Shown here: positions 46,082 through 57,860 of the stretch, piece by piece
Position numbering within the stretch: position 1 is the first letter of the stretch
Layout: every line of letters begins with the position of its first letter
Assembly (NCBI GenBank): GCA_029204225.1
Contig: CM055113.1
Location: 16,371,745 to 16,435,744 of the forward strand
From: Diphasiastrum complanatum
Taxonomy: Eukaryota; Streptophyta; Lycopodiopsida; Lycopodiales; Lycopodiaceae
Reading direction: 5' to 3'
Length of the DNA stretch: 64,000 nucleotides
Program-made: the position numbers and the translations under genes
Notes under the pieces: generated by a model
Told to the model about the DNA's origin: nothing
What the model saw: only the letters and a program-made list of their open reading frames with translations
Database searches by the model: none

Positions 46082-47772
46082 ATGGGTGATAGAGACATTC
46101 TCTTATTGCCGGAAAAGAGTAAATTGGATGGCACCAACTCTCCAATTTGGAAGTTTAAAATGAAAAATCTTCTAATGATGAAAAATTTGTGGGAAATTAC
46201 AATCGGTGATGACGAAAGGCCGGTTGTGTCCAATTTAGCCACATCCTTTGATGATAGGAATGAATGGGATAGTAGGGCTTTAAAAGCTCTATGTATGATA
46301 AATTTGTCGGTACATGATGTTGTCATTCCTCATATCTCATCGGCAACAAATCCTAATAAAGCTTGGACCATCTTACAGTCTATTTATGAGGCTAAAAATA
46401 CTGTTAGGATTCTATATCTTAAGCAAGAACTCCTCACTTTGAAGATGGATGAATCGGAATCCGTTACAGAATTTTTGACTAAAATCAAAGTTGTGATCAA
46501 TCAACTGGAGGCTATTAATGAGCACATTTCTGAAGTTGATAGAATGAGCATGGTCATGAATGCTCTACCTTCTTCCTATTGTCATCTTCTCACTACTTTG
46601 ATGGTGAGAGAAAAACGACCAACATTTGAATTCTCTGGCATGTTAATGCAAGAGGAATTGATGCGAAAAAAATCTAATTCTGAGAATTCTAACATTGATG
46701 ATCAAGCACTTATATCTACATCAAATTCTTTAGAGGAAGAAACCGTGCTTATAATAAAGGAAGAGGGAGGGGACATGAACAAAGTCAAAGCTCTTCCTTT
46801 GAGCATAAACAAAGTGTTTCTTCTCAACAAGGTGATGATTCTAGTTCTTATTCTAGAAAGAAAGGTCCGTGCTATTATTGTGGTAAAAATGGACATTTTG
46901 AACGTGAATGTCGAATTAAGAAAAATGCACAGGTTCTTAGAGAAAGGGGGAGAGCTAATTCTCCTAGCCAATCACAAAAGGCCGAAGACGATTCAAATGC
47001 TGAGCATGATCACTTTGTGGTGGAACAACGTGAAGATGAATGTTCTTTTATGGCAGTGGTTATCCAATCACATGAAAAACATATCCAATTCCAAGAAGAT
47101 GACTACTTCATGATGAATGAGGTACAAGCAAGTGTTCAATCATCTTCTATACTTAATGAGGCTTTGTCATTCATTGAATACTTGTCTAATGAGATTAAAC
47201 GAGGTGAAGAATTAATTGAAAAAGATGTATTACAATTAATGAACCAAGAATCAAAGGAATGCAATGTCTTTGATCCATATACATCCAGTGATAATCAAGA
47301 TAGTGAGATTGAAGATCCGTCATATCTTGAAGATGATTCAGTTTTGTTTCTTTCTAATCATGATCGTGATTGTGAAGATGATTCACAAATTGAAGAATGG
47401 ACAAAATCGGTTGAATCATGTCATCAACTCCCACAACAAGCACAATCTAACTTGTTTGAATGTGAATGTTTAAGTGCTAAACAAGAATGTTGTGAGCTTG
47501 GCGAGATAATTGAAATGTCAAATGATCCAAGTATCCTTGAAGTGTTTTTACAAGCACTAAAGCAATGGATGGTCAACTACACAGTTGTGAAGCAGATTGA
47601 AGATCTTGACTACATACTTGGAGCGAACATAACTATTGGAGTACTGCATTTCAATTATTACATAATGTTGTTGTATATGCAGTTATATTTGACCAAAGAT
47701 AAAAGTAGAATCAAAAAGCTACTTTGGCAAATATTGTTTTTGTTGGGAGTTATGAAAAAGGAAGTAGGGTAA
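46082..47772 (+). pseudogene. gag of the TA...TA element, one frameshift
   Basis: ATG at 46082 gives the UBN2-type gag: SKLDGTNSPIWKFKMKNLLM, then NPNKAWTILQSIYEAKNTVR and SESVTEFLTKIKVVINQLEA. Near 46725-46740 the sensible reading moves by -1 to a basic Arg/Gly stretch (RAYNKGRGRGHEQ) and the zinc knuckle CYYCGKNGHFEREC (46870-46911), then an acidic tail to a stop at 47770-47772. The last 70 residues (from MVNYTVVKQIEDLDYILG) match no domain I know. Whether the shift is a mutation or used is unknown; no classic slippery site is seen. Confidence 0.85.
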
Positions 47773-47801
47773 TCTACTTCTAGGAATATAAACTAGTCAT
47801 T

Positions 47802-47810
47802 AAGGGGGAG
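47802..47810 (+). other. polypurine tract
   Basis: AAGGGGGAG directly before TATTAG of the 3' LTR. Confidence 0.85.
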
Positions 47811-48149
47811 TATTAGAATATTATGTCGAGTTTATATTGTTGGACAATTACTTTGAATTGATATTTGTCGAGTATTGTGTGCTCGCAATATTTAATAATG
47901 GTAACAGGCCTAAATGTCTTGTATGATACCAAAGGGTGCAAGTAGCCCCTATACACAGTTTTGTATTCATTGTCTTATTCATTCAATAGAGAGGAGTGGA
48001 GAAGATTGTAATGGCTATGCTGTGTCTTATTCTTCATGTCTGATTTCTCTGTCGTGATCCTAGTTCATTGGTTAATGGATTAGATGAGTGATGATTACAC
48101 GCATTGTGATTGCTTCTAATTGTTGTAATCTCCTTTAAGTTATCCAATA
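47811..48149 (+). repeat. 3' LTR (TA...TA type)
   Basis: TATTAG ... CCAATA, 339 bp, followed at 48150 by the ATAAT target duplication. Confidence 0.9.
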
Positions 48150-50321
48150 ATAATGAGGCAACAAAAGTATTTCCCTACAAAGACCAATACTGGATAGAGA
48201 GGAACATCATCAGAAGTAAACATACCAACTGCAATTGAAGAGCCAGGCTGAGGATAATCCCCTGAAGAGCCAGGCTGAGAATAATCCCTTGAAGTGAGTG
48301 GGCAATGGAGACTATCACAAGTGAATGACAGGCATGAAAAGCTCCAAGCTAGGAATAAGATCCCCTAGTGAAGCCAACCAATCGGTACCAAGTAGCACAT
48401 CATGTCAGGCAATAGGTAGTATATAATAATCAACTTGACCCATGAAATCTTCAAATTGGTAAGGAAGCACCCAAAGAAGCTGAGTACGTTGAAAACATGA
48501 GAATCAATGACCTCAATACACAAGGTATGTGGATCCAGCTCTAAAATGGCTGGTAAGCATGATAGAACAAAGTTCAAGGTAAAAGAATGTGTGTATCTGA
48601 AGCTGGCTCTGGAATGGTTGGTAAGCGTATAAAATATAACTGTGGTTAAAAGAAAGTGTACTACCACTGTAAACTAATGCAAGAACATGAGTGTGAGCAA
48701 CACAAATGCAGATGGAAAAATCTTGAAAACGTTAAGAGAGCTTTGAGCCAAATTGGAAATATGTAAGGTGGCCAGTTGCAGTACAAGCACATGTTCCTGA
48801 TACATGAGGTGCTTGGGTAGTGCCATTAGTATCAGTTATATCCAGATGTTGCACTGGATAGCCATTTCATCAACCTCTAAGCTTCAGTGGTGCTGTTGCT
48901 CGAAAGATGGTTCATGGACCGTATCAAGAGATACCTGCATATTTAGAGCAGTCATAGTTTCTAGACTTGAGCCACAACACCACATGATTATGATGATGCA
49001 ATACATACATATCTGGGGAATCCATAGCTTACAATTCCACTCCTAGTTCTTATACATTACAGTGTTCCAATAGTGTTGCAGCAGATGCAATATGAGACTC
49101 CAGCCAACATTGTCCTTTCACAAATGATCTGCAGTACTAAGGATCCTTTTGCATTGAAGTATCTACTTTATGATGGTTCAGTATGGAAGATTGGCATGGT
49201 CCCGTCAGGCAAGGATGATAGTGTTCTATTTGGTAGTCACTGTTTACGATACACATATGAGATTTATGGCTTATATCTGTTGAGTCACTCGTTGTAACTG
49301 CTTATAGGCATTCATGGGCCTTGGATCTATTTGGTTATATTCTCTGTCTTTTGTGGCATTTAGTAACCTACACATGTATTATCATGCTGGCTGGGAGTGT
49401 TATGGGGTTTCATTGTATGCAATGAAGCTCCTTTTACATGCCTTAGTTCTCTTGTTCACGTCGATGCTTTTATGTGGCATTCTTGGTCTATCTGATTGGC
49501 ATGGTACATTAATGCATTAAGCAGTGATCCATTCTTCTGGTTCTCTTTGTCCATTCAGATTGTGTAGAGACCATGGTAAAAAATACTTCCTATTTTTGTA
49601 GTCCCTACTTCAGCACGTACATTCTGGTTGCTTCAACAAAATATACCATCACTGGTATTTTGTTCCTATTTTGTGGCTTTTGCTTCAGCATACACATTAT
49701 TGCTTATGTCTTCAATCTATGCATTTTGCAACAATTTCCACATTTTTTTAATACTAGCACTGGGGACAATTTCTCTTTAAAGAGGGAGATTTAAGGCCCA
49801 TTTTTGTACAGTACATTGGGCTCTAGGCTCCTGGTTTACTAGTTTAAACCCTGTAGATAAACTAGTCCTGCTTTAACTCATTGGTCCCCTAATAGTACTA
49901 GATATCCTTCAGAGGGAGCCACACCCATTTATTGTGGTTAATAAGCTCTTAAGAGAACCATGAGTATCATCATTTTTTTTTTCCTAGTGATTGTCGGGCC
50001 CATTATTAAGTGATATACTTTATCTGTGTCGAGAGTTGCTTGTTGTGTGACGTTTCTTCATTTTTCTTCCTACAAGGTAAGTGTGTAACTTCTAGCAATG
50101 TCGCAACTCTTAGCTCCTGCTTTGCATTTCGTAACACAAATAATGTAACAAGGCTTTGTTTTTCCTTAGAATATTAGAGTGAATAGCCTCCAAATAGCAC
50201 ATTCACCACTACCTAACCTTGCCCTACCTATCAAAACAAATCCAACTAGCACAGAAAATGCATTGCTTAAACAAGCAACCATGACATGCTTTGACTGAGG
50301 AAAGGAATGTAAACTTCATAC

Positions 50322-50347
50322 CGAATTGTTATTGTCAGATTACGAAT
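50322..50347 (-). CDS. DUF3082-like gene, 26-nt micro-exon
   Basis: The minus strand reads ATTCGTAATCTGACAATAAC and six more bases, flanked by TTTGCAG on one side and GTATGAAG on the other. It encodes IRNLTITI plus two bases of an Arg codon. It joins in frame after ...SANYS of the exon at 56076-56303 and before TIINGLLYL of 36532-36727, restoring the expected hydrophilic loop between two membrane spans. Short length means a chance match is possible, but splice sites, phase and family pattern agree on both sides. Confidence 0.7.
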
Positions 50348-50452
50348 CTGCAAACAAAAAAATCAATAATTTAGAATCAAAACACAAAGTTCATGAGTTC
50401 AAAGAATCCATCGAACATCAAGAAATCCTTTAAAGTGCAAAGATCTCTCTCT

Positions 50453-50569
<117 letters not shown>

Positions 50570-52479
50570 TGTTTATAGCCCCTCTATCTCCTTACAATAT
50601 GTCGTTACTATAGATTATGACAAATACCGACTTTTTCGACTGCTTAACCAAGTAAGAAGTAAATCTTGTGCACTAATTTACTTAGTTTATATATTTTTTA
50701 AAAGTAAGAGGGGCTTCTTGTAGTTTGCAATGACTTCCACTGCAAGCAACTAATGAATGGCAGAGATTGCTCCTCCTGATAGGGCTACAACAAAACAGTG
50801 GGCATAATGACCAACCTTGTGCCTCCTGGAAAAATGAAATGGCTATATAAGCCTACTGGACCAGCACATTTCCTCCTCCTCCGGCTGAGAATCACTTGCT
50901 TCTCCTCCTCTATCACTCTTTCTCTACGGCAAATTCATGCCTTCTTGCTTATGCATTTTATGCTACACAGATAACGAGCTATACCACTACATACGGTAGC
51001 GTATTTTGGTCTTATCAGAAGGTGTCTTGCAGGTATTTTCACACACTATGGCCAACAATCCATTTCTATGAGGATTCACGAGTTTCTATTGACAAAAATC
51101 AAGTCTAATTTGCAGCTTTGATTCAATGTCTGACTTTGTGTAGACATGCCTCGATTAGACAGCATTCTTACGACATATTGGGTGCCCAATACAAGTTCAT
51201 GTAGTGCGCTTGGACTACAGCCCATCAGCACCCATTTTCGAGGTATGTTTTATTTATAAACTTGCTGTGAAATCATAGGTAAACTGGCAGATTTTCTTTA
51301 CGAACTTCCACCACATTCTATATGTTCTATTTGCTCTCTTTGTGACTAAGCAAGGTTCAGGGCTGTAAAAATGATGAAGTAATAGCTTGCTAGACAAAAA
51401 ACTACTTGCTTTCAGCATTTAGGTCTTTCAGGATAGATTGGATAGAGGATTTCCAGCTAATAACATTCCTTACGTATGTAAAGCTTGGTCGACACTACAC
51501 TTATAAGTTGTTTGATGATGTTCTTAGCAAACACTTACATAACCGGACTTGAAATATAAATTATGATGATTTGCTCCGTACGCTAGAAAATTCACATACC
51601 AACATATCATTCAATTGCCTTCTTTTACACAAAACCAGATTATTTTATCCTAAATGTACGTATACAAATCCCGTTTTACATTTGCTTATGCCTAGACTGG
51701 TGTGCTGCTCACCAAGTGGATCATGGCTAGTACTCAGGATATTGCATCACCTCATATTCAGATACGACACGAAACGTACTTTCTTACCTATCGAAGCATA
51801 TTGTCCTACTTATGATTGATTATACTTACACCTCAAGGCTAAAAACAGTCATGAAGAAACGCTTTTAGATTTTTTGGACCAAGAATAAGTATTAGACACA
51901 AATTGTACTATTACTGCTTCTACTTGAATTATAGACTTGTTTCACGCTAAGTTTATGTTGGAGTTTAATCTTACTCCTACTCACCTTATTCTATCTTCTG
52001 AGTACTCATGTACACTGTAAATACTCACTCTCTACAACAGTCCGCAGAAATGAACTGTTATTCGAGATGGTCTACAGTTTTACACGCATATTTGAACAGT
52101 CTGCAAAAATACAGATATTCGAAGCAAAGTAACAAATCGACTCTGACACTCCACATTCGAGTTCAAAGTCGAGCTATCAACCAACCAACGACATCAAATC
52201 GACACAATCGACAATGTCATCACTATCGACTATTGGCAGTCGACACTATCGACCGTCCACTATCGACACTGTTAAAGAATCAACATTGTCAAACTATCGA
52301 CTGTCGAATGGTACCACTCAAAATGGAGCTCTTCCTCTGCCGAATCCGAAACAGACTATGTCACCGTTCGAACATGCCACTGTATACAATAATTGCTCAC
52401 TATCACGCCTATTGCCTATAGTTCCTCGCCTACAGTTCAGTTTAGACTCATCTTGTCAACACTTACATCGTGCCTAGCA

Positions 52480-52767
52480 CAACAGTTCACAAGAACGAGT
52501 TAGACGATAAACTCAAAATAAGGCAAAGATGCAAATTAGATTTGCTACCAACTCCCGAGGCAAACGAAGCCTTCAGCAAAGGCTTAGTGAGAAGATCAGC
52601 CACACATGTGAAGTATCCATGTGCTCCAAAGCAATGTCCTTTGCTTGAACTTTCTCTCTCACAAATTGATATGCCACCTTGATATGCTTGCTCCTTGCAT
52701 GCAAGAAAATATTGTCACACTTGATGATGTGAACATCCTCACTTGTGATGCACTTTAGCTCCACCAA
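52480..52767 (-). pseudogene. copia RNase H C-terminal fragment
   Basis: The minus frame has MVELKCITSEDVHIIKCDN, FLHARSKHIKVAYQFVREKV and then, after a frame change, LTKPLLKASF, the standard end of copia RNase H (xHARTKHIxxxYHFxREKV, then LTKPL). Only the last 90 residues or so remain. On its 3' side, 52461 (TCAACA) may be an LTR edge with the LTR extending left through the TCGAC-rich 52140-52310, but no purine tract is clear. Confidence 0.75.
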
Positions 52768-53156
52768 AAGACACTTGATCCATAAAATCTCCTTGGTAAT
52801 CGAAATAGATAATCATATAGCAGAATTTTAATAACAATTCAATTGTATCAGACTATCTGAGTCCTTAGAATCAGATATATTGAGAGATTGAGAGTAATTC
52901 AAGACAATAGAGAGATTGCTTAATTTGTCGATTGTTTTGATCAACTATCTAAGCTTAGTAGGATCACAACGCTAAGCGCACAACTACTGTGAACCGTTTA
53001 TCGGGCATAGGATTTCTATTAGTGATCTGATCATTGTATTACAATAGCTTAATCTACAGATTCTCTATTTTTTTACATGCGTTAGTCATTGTCGAATGCT
53101 CTTTGAGTCTTTTCTCTCTCTGTATCTGATCCTTTCGTTCCATTGATTAACGTAGA

Positions 53157-54000
53157 ATGTCTATCGAAGTTTATGTGGCTGTCACATACGCCTATTTATT
53201 CGCACTCTTCATGGTTGTCTACGACACCTACCCAGTGATCATCCCGAGATGGGACGGTCAGATGGAAAGAACTAATCAGACAATGGAACAGATGCTACGA
53301 GCAGATGTATCCTACCAGCAATCTGAATGGGAGAAGTATTTGCCTTGATTGAGTTTGCCTATAATAGTAGTAAGCATTCGGCTACCAGTTATAGCCCGTT
53401 TATGCTTATGTACGGTTATGAAACTAGATCACCCATTTCAAACGAAACTCGAATGATCAAGTTTCAAAGGGTAGCAGATTTCCTGCACGATATGCAAGAA
53501 ATGCTACAAATAGCACGTGAGAATGTTCAATGTGGCCAATATAGGGACAAACATTATGCTAATATGAAAAGATCACCTCGAGATGTTCAAGAAGGACAAA
53601 CATTATGCTAATCTGCAAAGATCACCTCGAAATTTTCAAGAACGGGAATGAGTATATACGAATCTCGAAGGATTCAATGTAATGCGTATTGGCAAGCATT
53701 ACAAACTGTCCGTTAGATACAGGGGACTAAGTAAAATCCTGAAAAGCATAGGATCTTTGGCTTACAGACTAGACCTCTCGAAAGGAACTCAAGTACACAC
53801 GATATTTCATGTAAGTTGACTTAAGTGAAGTCTACGTGAAGGGGATCATCTTGGTTCTAGAGATCAATTGGACTTGTCAGAGGAATCATCAGAGGTGACC
53901 CGACTTGAATCTAAAAAGATCTTGGATATCAGAACTTAACAATTGTGAAATCGTATAGTAATCGAGATCTGGTTTGATGGAGAGGTCATCATACAGACGA
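53157..54000 (+). pseudogene. gypsy integrase C-terminal region, broken
   Basis: Plus strand: PRWDGQMERTNQTMEQMLRA carries the Glu of the DDE triad (in QMERTNQ). Next, EFAYNSSKHSATSYSPFMLM and YGYETRSP follow in a second frame, then KHYKLSVRYRGLSKILKSIG and TIFHVS in a third. This is the order of a Ty3/gypsy integrase end with the GPF/Y-like module. A 49-bp tandem duplication at 53546-53643 and several stops break it. The tail (ESKKILDIRT) fades by about 54000. Confidence 0.8.
53546..53643 (+). repeat. 49-bp tandem duplication in gypsy integrase
   Basis: GACAAACATTATGCTAAT starts each copy (53546 and 53595), with a few differences later in the unit. 49 is not a multiple of three. Confidence 0.9.
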
Positions 54001-55183
54001 TGATAATTCCGCTCACAAGCGGAAGTTGAAGAATCCTGTGATAGCACTCTCTGGAGTGGAGCGATCGTGACAACCCCACCATGTTACAAGACGCAACTGC
54101 TCCTCCCTGATTCGGCTCTGCTCTCATGCAAAAGGCTTGACACCTCACTCAAACTTCAAAAAGTCTGTCTCGATGTTGATGACTGAGTTCATTGATTCTG
54201 TACTCCCCACTATGTCTTAGAATCAAGCCAGTGGACAACATGTACCATAGAGCAAGTGGTTGTTACTACTCTACCAATAAGCAAGTCATAGTTATAACCA
54301 TGAATGTTGGTTATAATTATGACTTAGTTGAATACTTGTTAACTAACCTTCGCATGTGTTAGACACTAGTAAACTGATCTATGCTCTTCTACTTAACCAT
54401 GAGCAAAGTTAAACTTATGCTTGTCCTTAACCAGCATCCTCATATCACGTAGTTATTGATTGCTAGTCTCTGAAGGCGTCATGACTGCAGCAAATATCCA
54501 GCTTGTTGATGCACCAACATCCACCGTGACGCTGTTAAAATATAGTCTATTGAGGGTCTTCAAAGGGTCTGGAACTCTCAACAGAGTACAATGTCCAGAT
54601 TTGGGATCTTTCTCATCTCCTTAGTGGCAATGGTGTCAAAACTGTAAACGAACTGCTGAATTCCAGCTAGTTAGTGAATTGCTCAGAGTTTACACATTCT
54701 GAGCAGGTCTAGCTGCTGCATTTGATTCTTATGACCTCAGTCCAGAATAGGCAGCATTTTGCAGCTGTAGCTGTCCAAGAAGCTCTGAATTGACCCAGGA
54801 ATCTGCCGGCATTTCAGTAAATGCTTGATCATCCTTCAAGTCCTCACTGCATAAGTGCACAAAGATGAGATCTTACAAGTTCTCATGCAGAAGCTGACAG
54901 GACTAGGTGTTTGCAACTTCCACGGATTGACTTTGCTTTTATCGTATAGCCTATCTTGATGATGATAACTCAAGCTATGTACCAAGCTGGCAAGCAGATG
55001 AATGCATGACATTTAAAGGTTTGATGCCTCAAAAAGTTCTTGAGTTATTAAGATTTGATTCATAGTTGTGTGGAACCACAGTTCGTTGAAAGAACCGCGG
55101 CTCAAACTGCCGGTTCGAATTGGCCTTCAAACCGTTTTTTTGGTTCGAACTGGGAAAAAAAACCTTAAAAAAAAATTTAAGAG

Positions 55184-55207
55184 AAAAAACGGTTCGAACC
55201 GTTTTTT
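55184..55207. repeat. 24-bp perfect palindrome with GGTTCGAACC core
   Basis: Six A, C, GGTTCGAACC, G, six T. The GGTTCGAA motif also occurs at about 55110 and 55142. The palindrome ends in an eight-T run. Confidence 0.9.
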
Positions 55208-55218
55208 TTGGCATTTTC

Positions 55219-55221
<3 letters not shown>

Positions 55222-55277
<56 letters not shown>
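55222..55277. repeat. (AG)n microsatellite
   Basis: About 28 AG units, 15 bp after the palindrome. Confidence 0.98.
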
Positions 55278-55279
<2 letters not shown>

Positions 55280-56075
55280 TTCAGGGCTCTTTCGAGTGTT
55301 TCATTGTACAGAAAAGGCAATTCGAAAGGTACCATAAAACATAGGATTTATTTTCGGATCATGGATTCCGGTAATAAACAGAGAGTGAATCATTTGGTGC
55401 CTAAAGTGCAAAGTTTTAGGTTAATAAGCCTTGACATAGAATGTTTTTTCCAGCTTGATTGATCAAGGACTTAGTTGTTACTATATTTATTAAAATATTC
55501 CCAGCAAGCGACCCGAGGTTTCGGAGCTCTCTTGTAAGTTGTAGGTAGTCGTGTTTTTTACTTGCATGAAGAAGTCAATGTTCAAATAGCATCCTAAATT
55601 TTTGTTGCTGCCTCCAGGTAAACACAGTTTCCTGGTTTGGTATGAAGCCTCCTGCCTTTTATGGTGAAATATTACTCGCTACACCCTCATACTTCAGTAG
55701 AATCAGTCACAACTTCTTGCTGCATATCTCAAGCTCCTGAGCCCACAAATCTCCTCCATAACCACCATGATGTGGTGAGGATGCCACAAATTCAAACTCA
55801 TCCAAAAGACAGTCCTCCATCATGAAATTTGTATATTCTATCTGTCACTAGATTCTCAAAGGGTACTTAAAAAAATCAATTGTGGAGGTTTCAGGTCATG
55901 AACCTGAAGTCAGATATTGGAAAAGTGCATGTACTTTTTACACAAGAAAACCATAGAGCTACAGTGCATACACATGTACATCAAGAAAAGAAAAGAATGA
56001 TAAAACCAAAGCTAAGGAGTATGCCATTGAGCAGACACAAAACTGCTCATCCATGTACAATGCCATAAGCCATAC

Positions 56076-56303
56076 AGAATAGTTAGCTGAGAGTGACTTG
56101 TCTGCAAAACTGCCCTCCACAGTCACCGTAAATTTGTACAGTACGTAAGCCATGGCACCTCCTAAAAGAGCTCCAAAAAATGTTTGCCTGAATGAAGGAG
56201 GTGGTGTCTTCACTTCTGGAGCTTTAAGATTCTGAATAGAAACTCCCTGAGTATCTTTTAAAATCTGTGTACTTGCTGATTCTATGCCTGATGATCGTAG
56301 TTT
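56076..56303 (-). CDS. DUF3082-like membrane protein, internal exon
   Basis: Minus strand, 228 nt, 76 codons, phase 0 at both ends. After the acceptor GCCACACAG it reads KLRSSGIESASTQILKDTQG, then KTPPPSFRQTFFGALLGGAM and AYVLYKFTVTVEGSFADKSL, ending NYS at the GTATGG donor. One hydrophobic span (TFFGALLGGAMAYVLY) is visible. With the exon at 36532-36727 this gives two spans joined by a short loop, as in DUF3082 proteins. Upstream exons with the expected transit peptide are not found in the window. No in-frame stop occurs across the three exons. Confidence 0.7.
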
Positions 56304-56326
56304 CTGTGTGGCAAAGACTTATACGT

Positions 56327-56330
<4 letters not shown>

Positions 56331-56410
<80 letters not shown>
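56331..56410. repeat. (CT)n(CA)n compound microsatellite
   Basis: About 32 CT and 8 CA units. The sense strand of the host gene reads (TG)n(GA)n, ending only 26 nt before the exon acceptor. Confidence 0.97.
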
Positions 56411-56639
56411 GCCAATATTTTGGTTCTGTTTTTAGATTAACCTTTTATACAAATATCTCTACTTAGACTATCCTTTTAAGCAAATATCTATACTTCATTA
56501 AATTTCCCAGTATGAGTTGTTTTTTGCACTACATGACTTTCGAGACTTGGAAGTACGTTACAGCTTAGGATATCTTGCCGACATTAACAGTCTCTCTTTC
56601 TCTCTTTGAAACATTTGGATAGACTGCACTCATTTGGAG

Positions 56640-57410
56640 ACAAACGGGGTCTGACCACACACACCAAGAAGTCCTTATCATCATCTTTAACACCTCTAGG
56701 GCCTATATGCAGCAACAGATTATTACGTTAGATGGTCAGCCTTGGAGATTGTATCCTCTTACACATATTTGGGCACACTCTTCACACGTCCCACCTTTAG
56801 TATGAGACAAGATGCTGCCGCCAGGTTGAGGAAAGGTCACGCATCCTTGGTCGATCTTGAGCGCTTCTACTTCAAGAAGTATATTCAGAATGCCCCTTGT
56901 AAGTGCAGATTATTCGATACTATGGTCTTACCTACTGCTATGTATGCTATAGAGGTTTGGTGTACAGGACTTCATGAGTCTGAGTGAGCTAATAGTTCTA
57001 GTTTACAGAGTACTATGCTTTCTCATTCGATAAGCCCTCAGTGCCACATCAGATCATCCTGCTGAGTTTGTAATCATACCACTTTAAGTTGAGGCTATTT
57101 TCAGGATGATTATATTTAATCAGAAATTGTTGAGTCTTCTAGGTGACCGACCTTGGTTTCCCCATATTGCTCTCCTATAATCTCAGCTGCTCCATGACAA
57201 GGTCATCGATTTTCATGGCATTCCCAGGCCTCTCGTCTTCTATGCACATATGAGGCTCTTTTAGAGCTACTGGAGAGATCTCATTAGGACATCCGAGGTT
57301 TCATTTATCGAGCATACTTGCAAAGGACATGGTAGAGATCTCTTGGGGTTAAGTGTTACAGCGTTTACCCCCTATCTCAATTGTTTACAGTTTTATCCGC
57401 AAATGTACTT
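56640..57410 (+). pseudogene. LINE (non-LTR) ORF2 C-terminal remnant
   Basis: IIIFNTSRAYMQQQIITLDG, then in another frame EIVSSYTYLGTLFT, RLRKGHASLVDL and VLPTAMYAIEVWCTGLHESE. This is the post-RT region of plant LINEs (xxFKYLGxxF ... LxPxxxYGxEVW). Further broken blocks (FRMIIFNQKLLSLLGDRPWF, SFIEHTC) extend to about 57410. Several stops and frameshifts; no endonuclease or RT core, and no poly-A tail recognised. Confidence 0.75.
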
Positions 57411-57838
57411 TTTGTAAAATATAGAAATGGCTAAGTCACCAGTCTGCGGTGATCTTTGTAAAATAGATGTAAATAAAATTGTTATTAGAGCTTTCGAGCC
57501 TCTGAGTCACATATTGAGCTTTGGTGTAGGGTACTAGGTCATTAATTAGGAGTGGCTGAACTAACCTCCTAAAAAGTAGGAGAGTTGCTTAATCAATGGG
57601 ACATGTGTCATATGTTCACTAGGACACTTGGTCCAGGGAATGAGTGACACATGTAAGGGTTGACGGATCAAATATGACACGTGTCACATGCTCATTGGGA
57701 TACTTGGTCCAGTGTATGAGTGACACATGTTAGCCTACTCGCTTGTCTATGTGTCAGGGTACTGCCAAGTGGCAAGTGTCGACTGTGCATGGAATTGGCC
57801 TTGAGTCAACGTTAGGAAGGGTCAAAGTTAAGGGGTTA
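57400..57838 (+). repeat. gypsy LTR, 3'-truncated (copy A)
   Basis: It follows 59290-59760 with shared blocks ATGGCTAAGTCACC, CCTCCTAAAAAGTAGGA and TACTGCCAAGTGGCAAGTGT. Similarity ends near AGGTTAAGGGG and internal sequence follows directly, with no primer site. Its left edge is unclear because LINE sequence abuts. Confidence 0.75.
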
Positions 57839-57860
57839 AAGATTGTGCATATAGGGGCAA

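Larger units (their letters stand above)
44194..48149 (+). mobile_element. complete gag-only LTR element with TA...TA termini
   Basis: 3956 bp between perfect 5-bp duplications (ATAAT). LTRs of 344 and 339 bp begin TATTAGAATATT and end TTATCCAATA, not TG...CA. An initiator-Met primer site follows the first LTR at once and a purine tract precedes the second. The only recognisable coding is gag; there is no protease, integrase or RT, matching the TR-GAG class of non-autonomous elements. It lies inside the 13.6-kb host intron, in the opposite orientation to the gene. Confidence 0.9.
36728..50321 (-). other. giant intron (about 13.6 kb) of the DUF3082-like gene
   Basis: Minus-strand donor GTATG at 50321 and acceptor TGCAG at 36728. 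It contains a copia element, the TA...TA gag-only element, direct repeats and microsatellites. Stretches 37028-39115, 42801-44188 and 48155-50321 hold no gene I can recognise. Confidence 0.65.
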
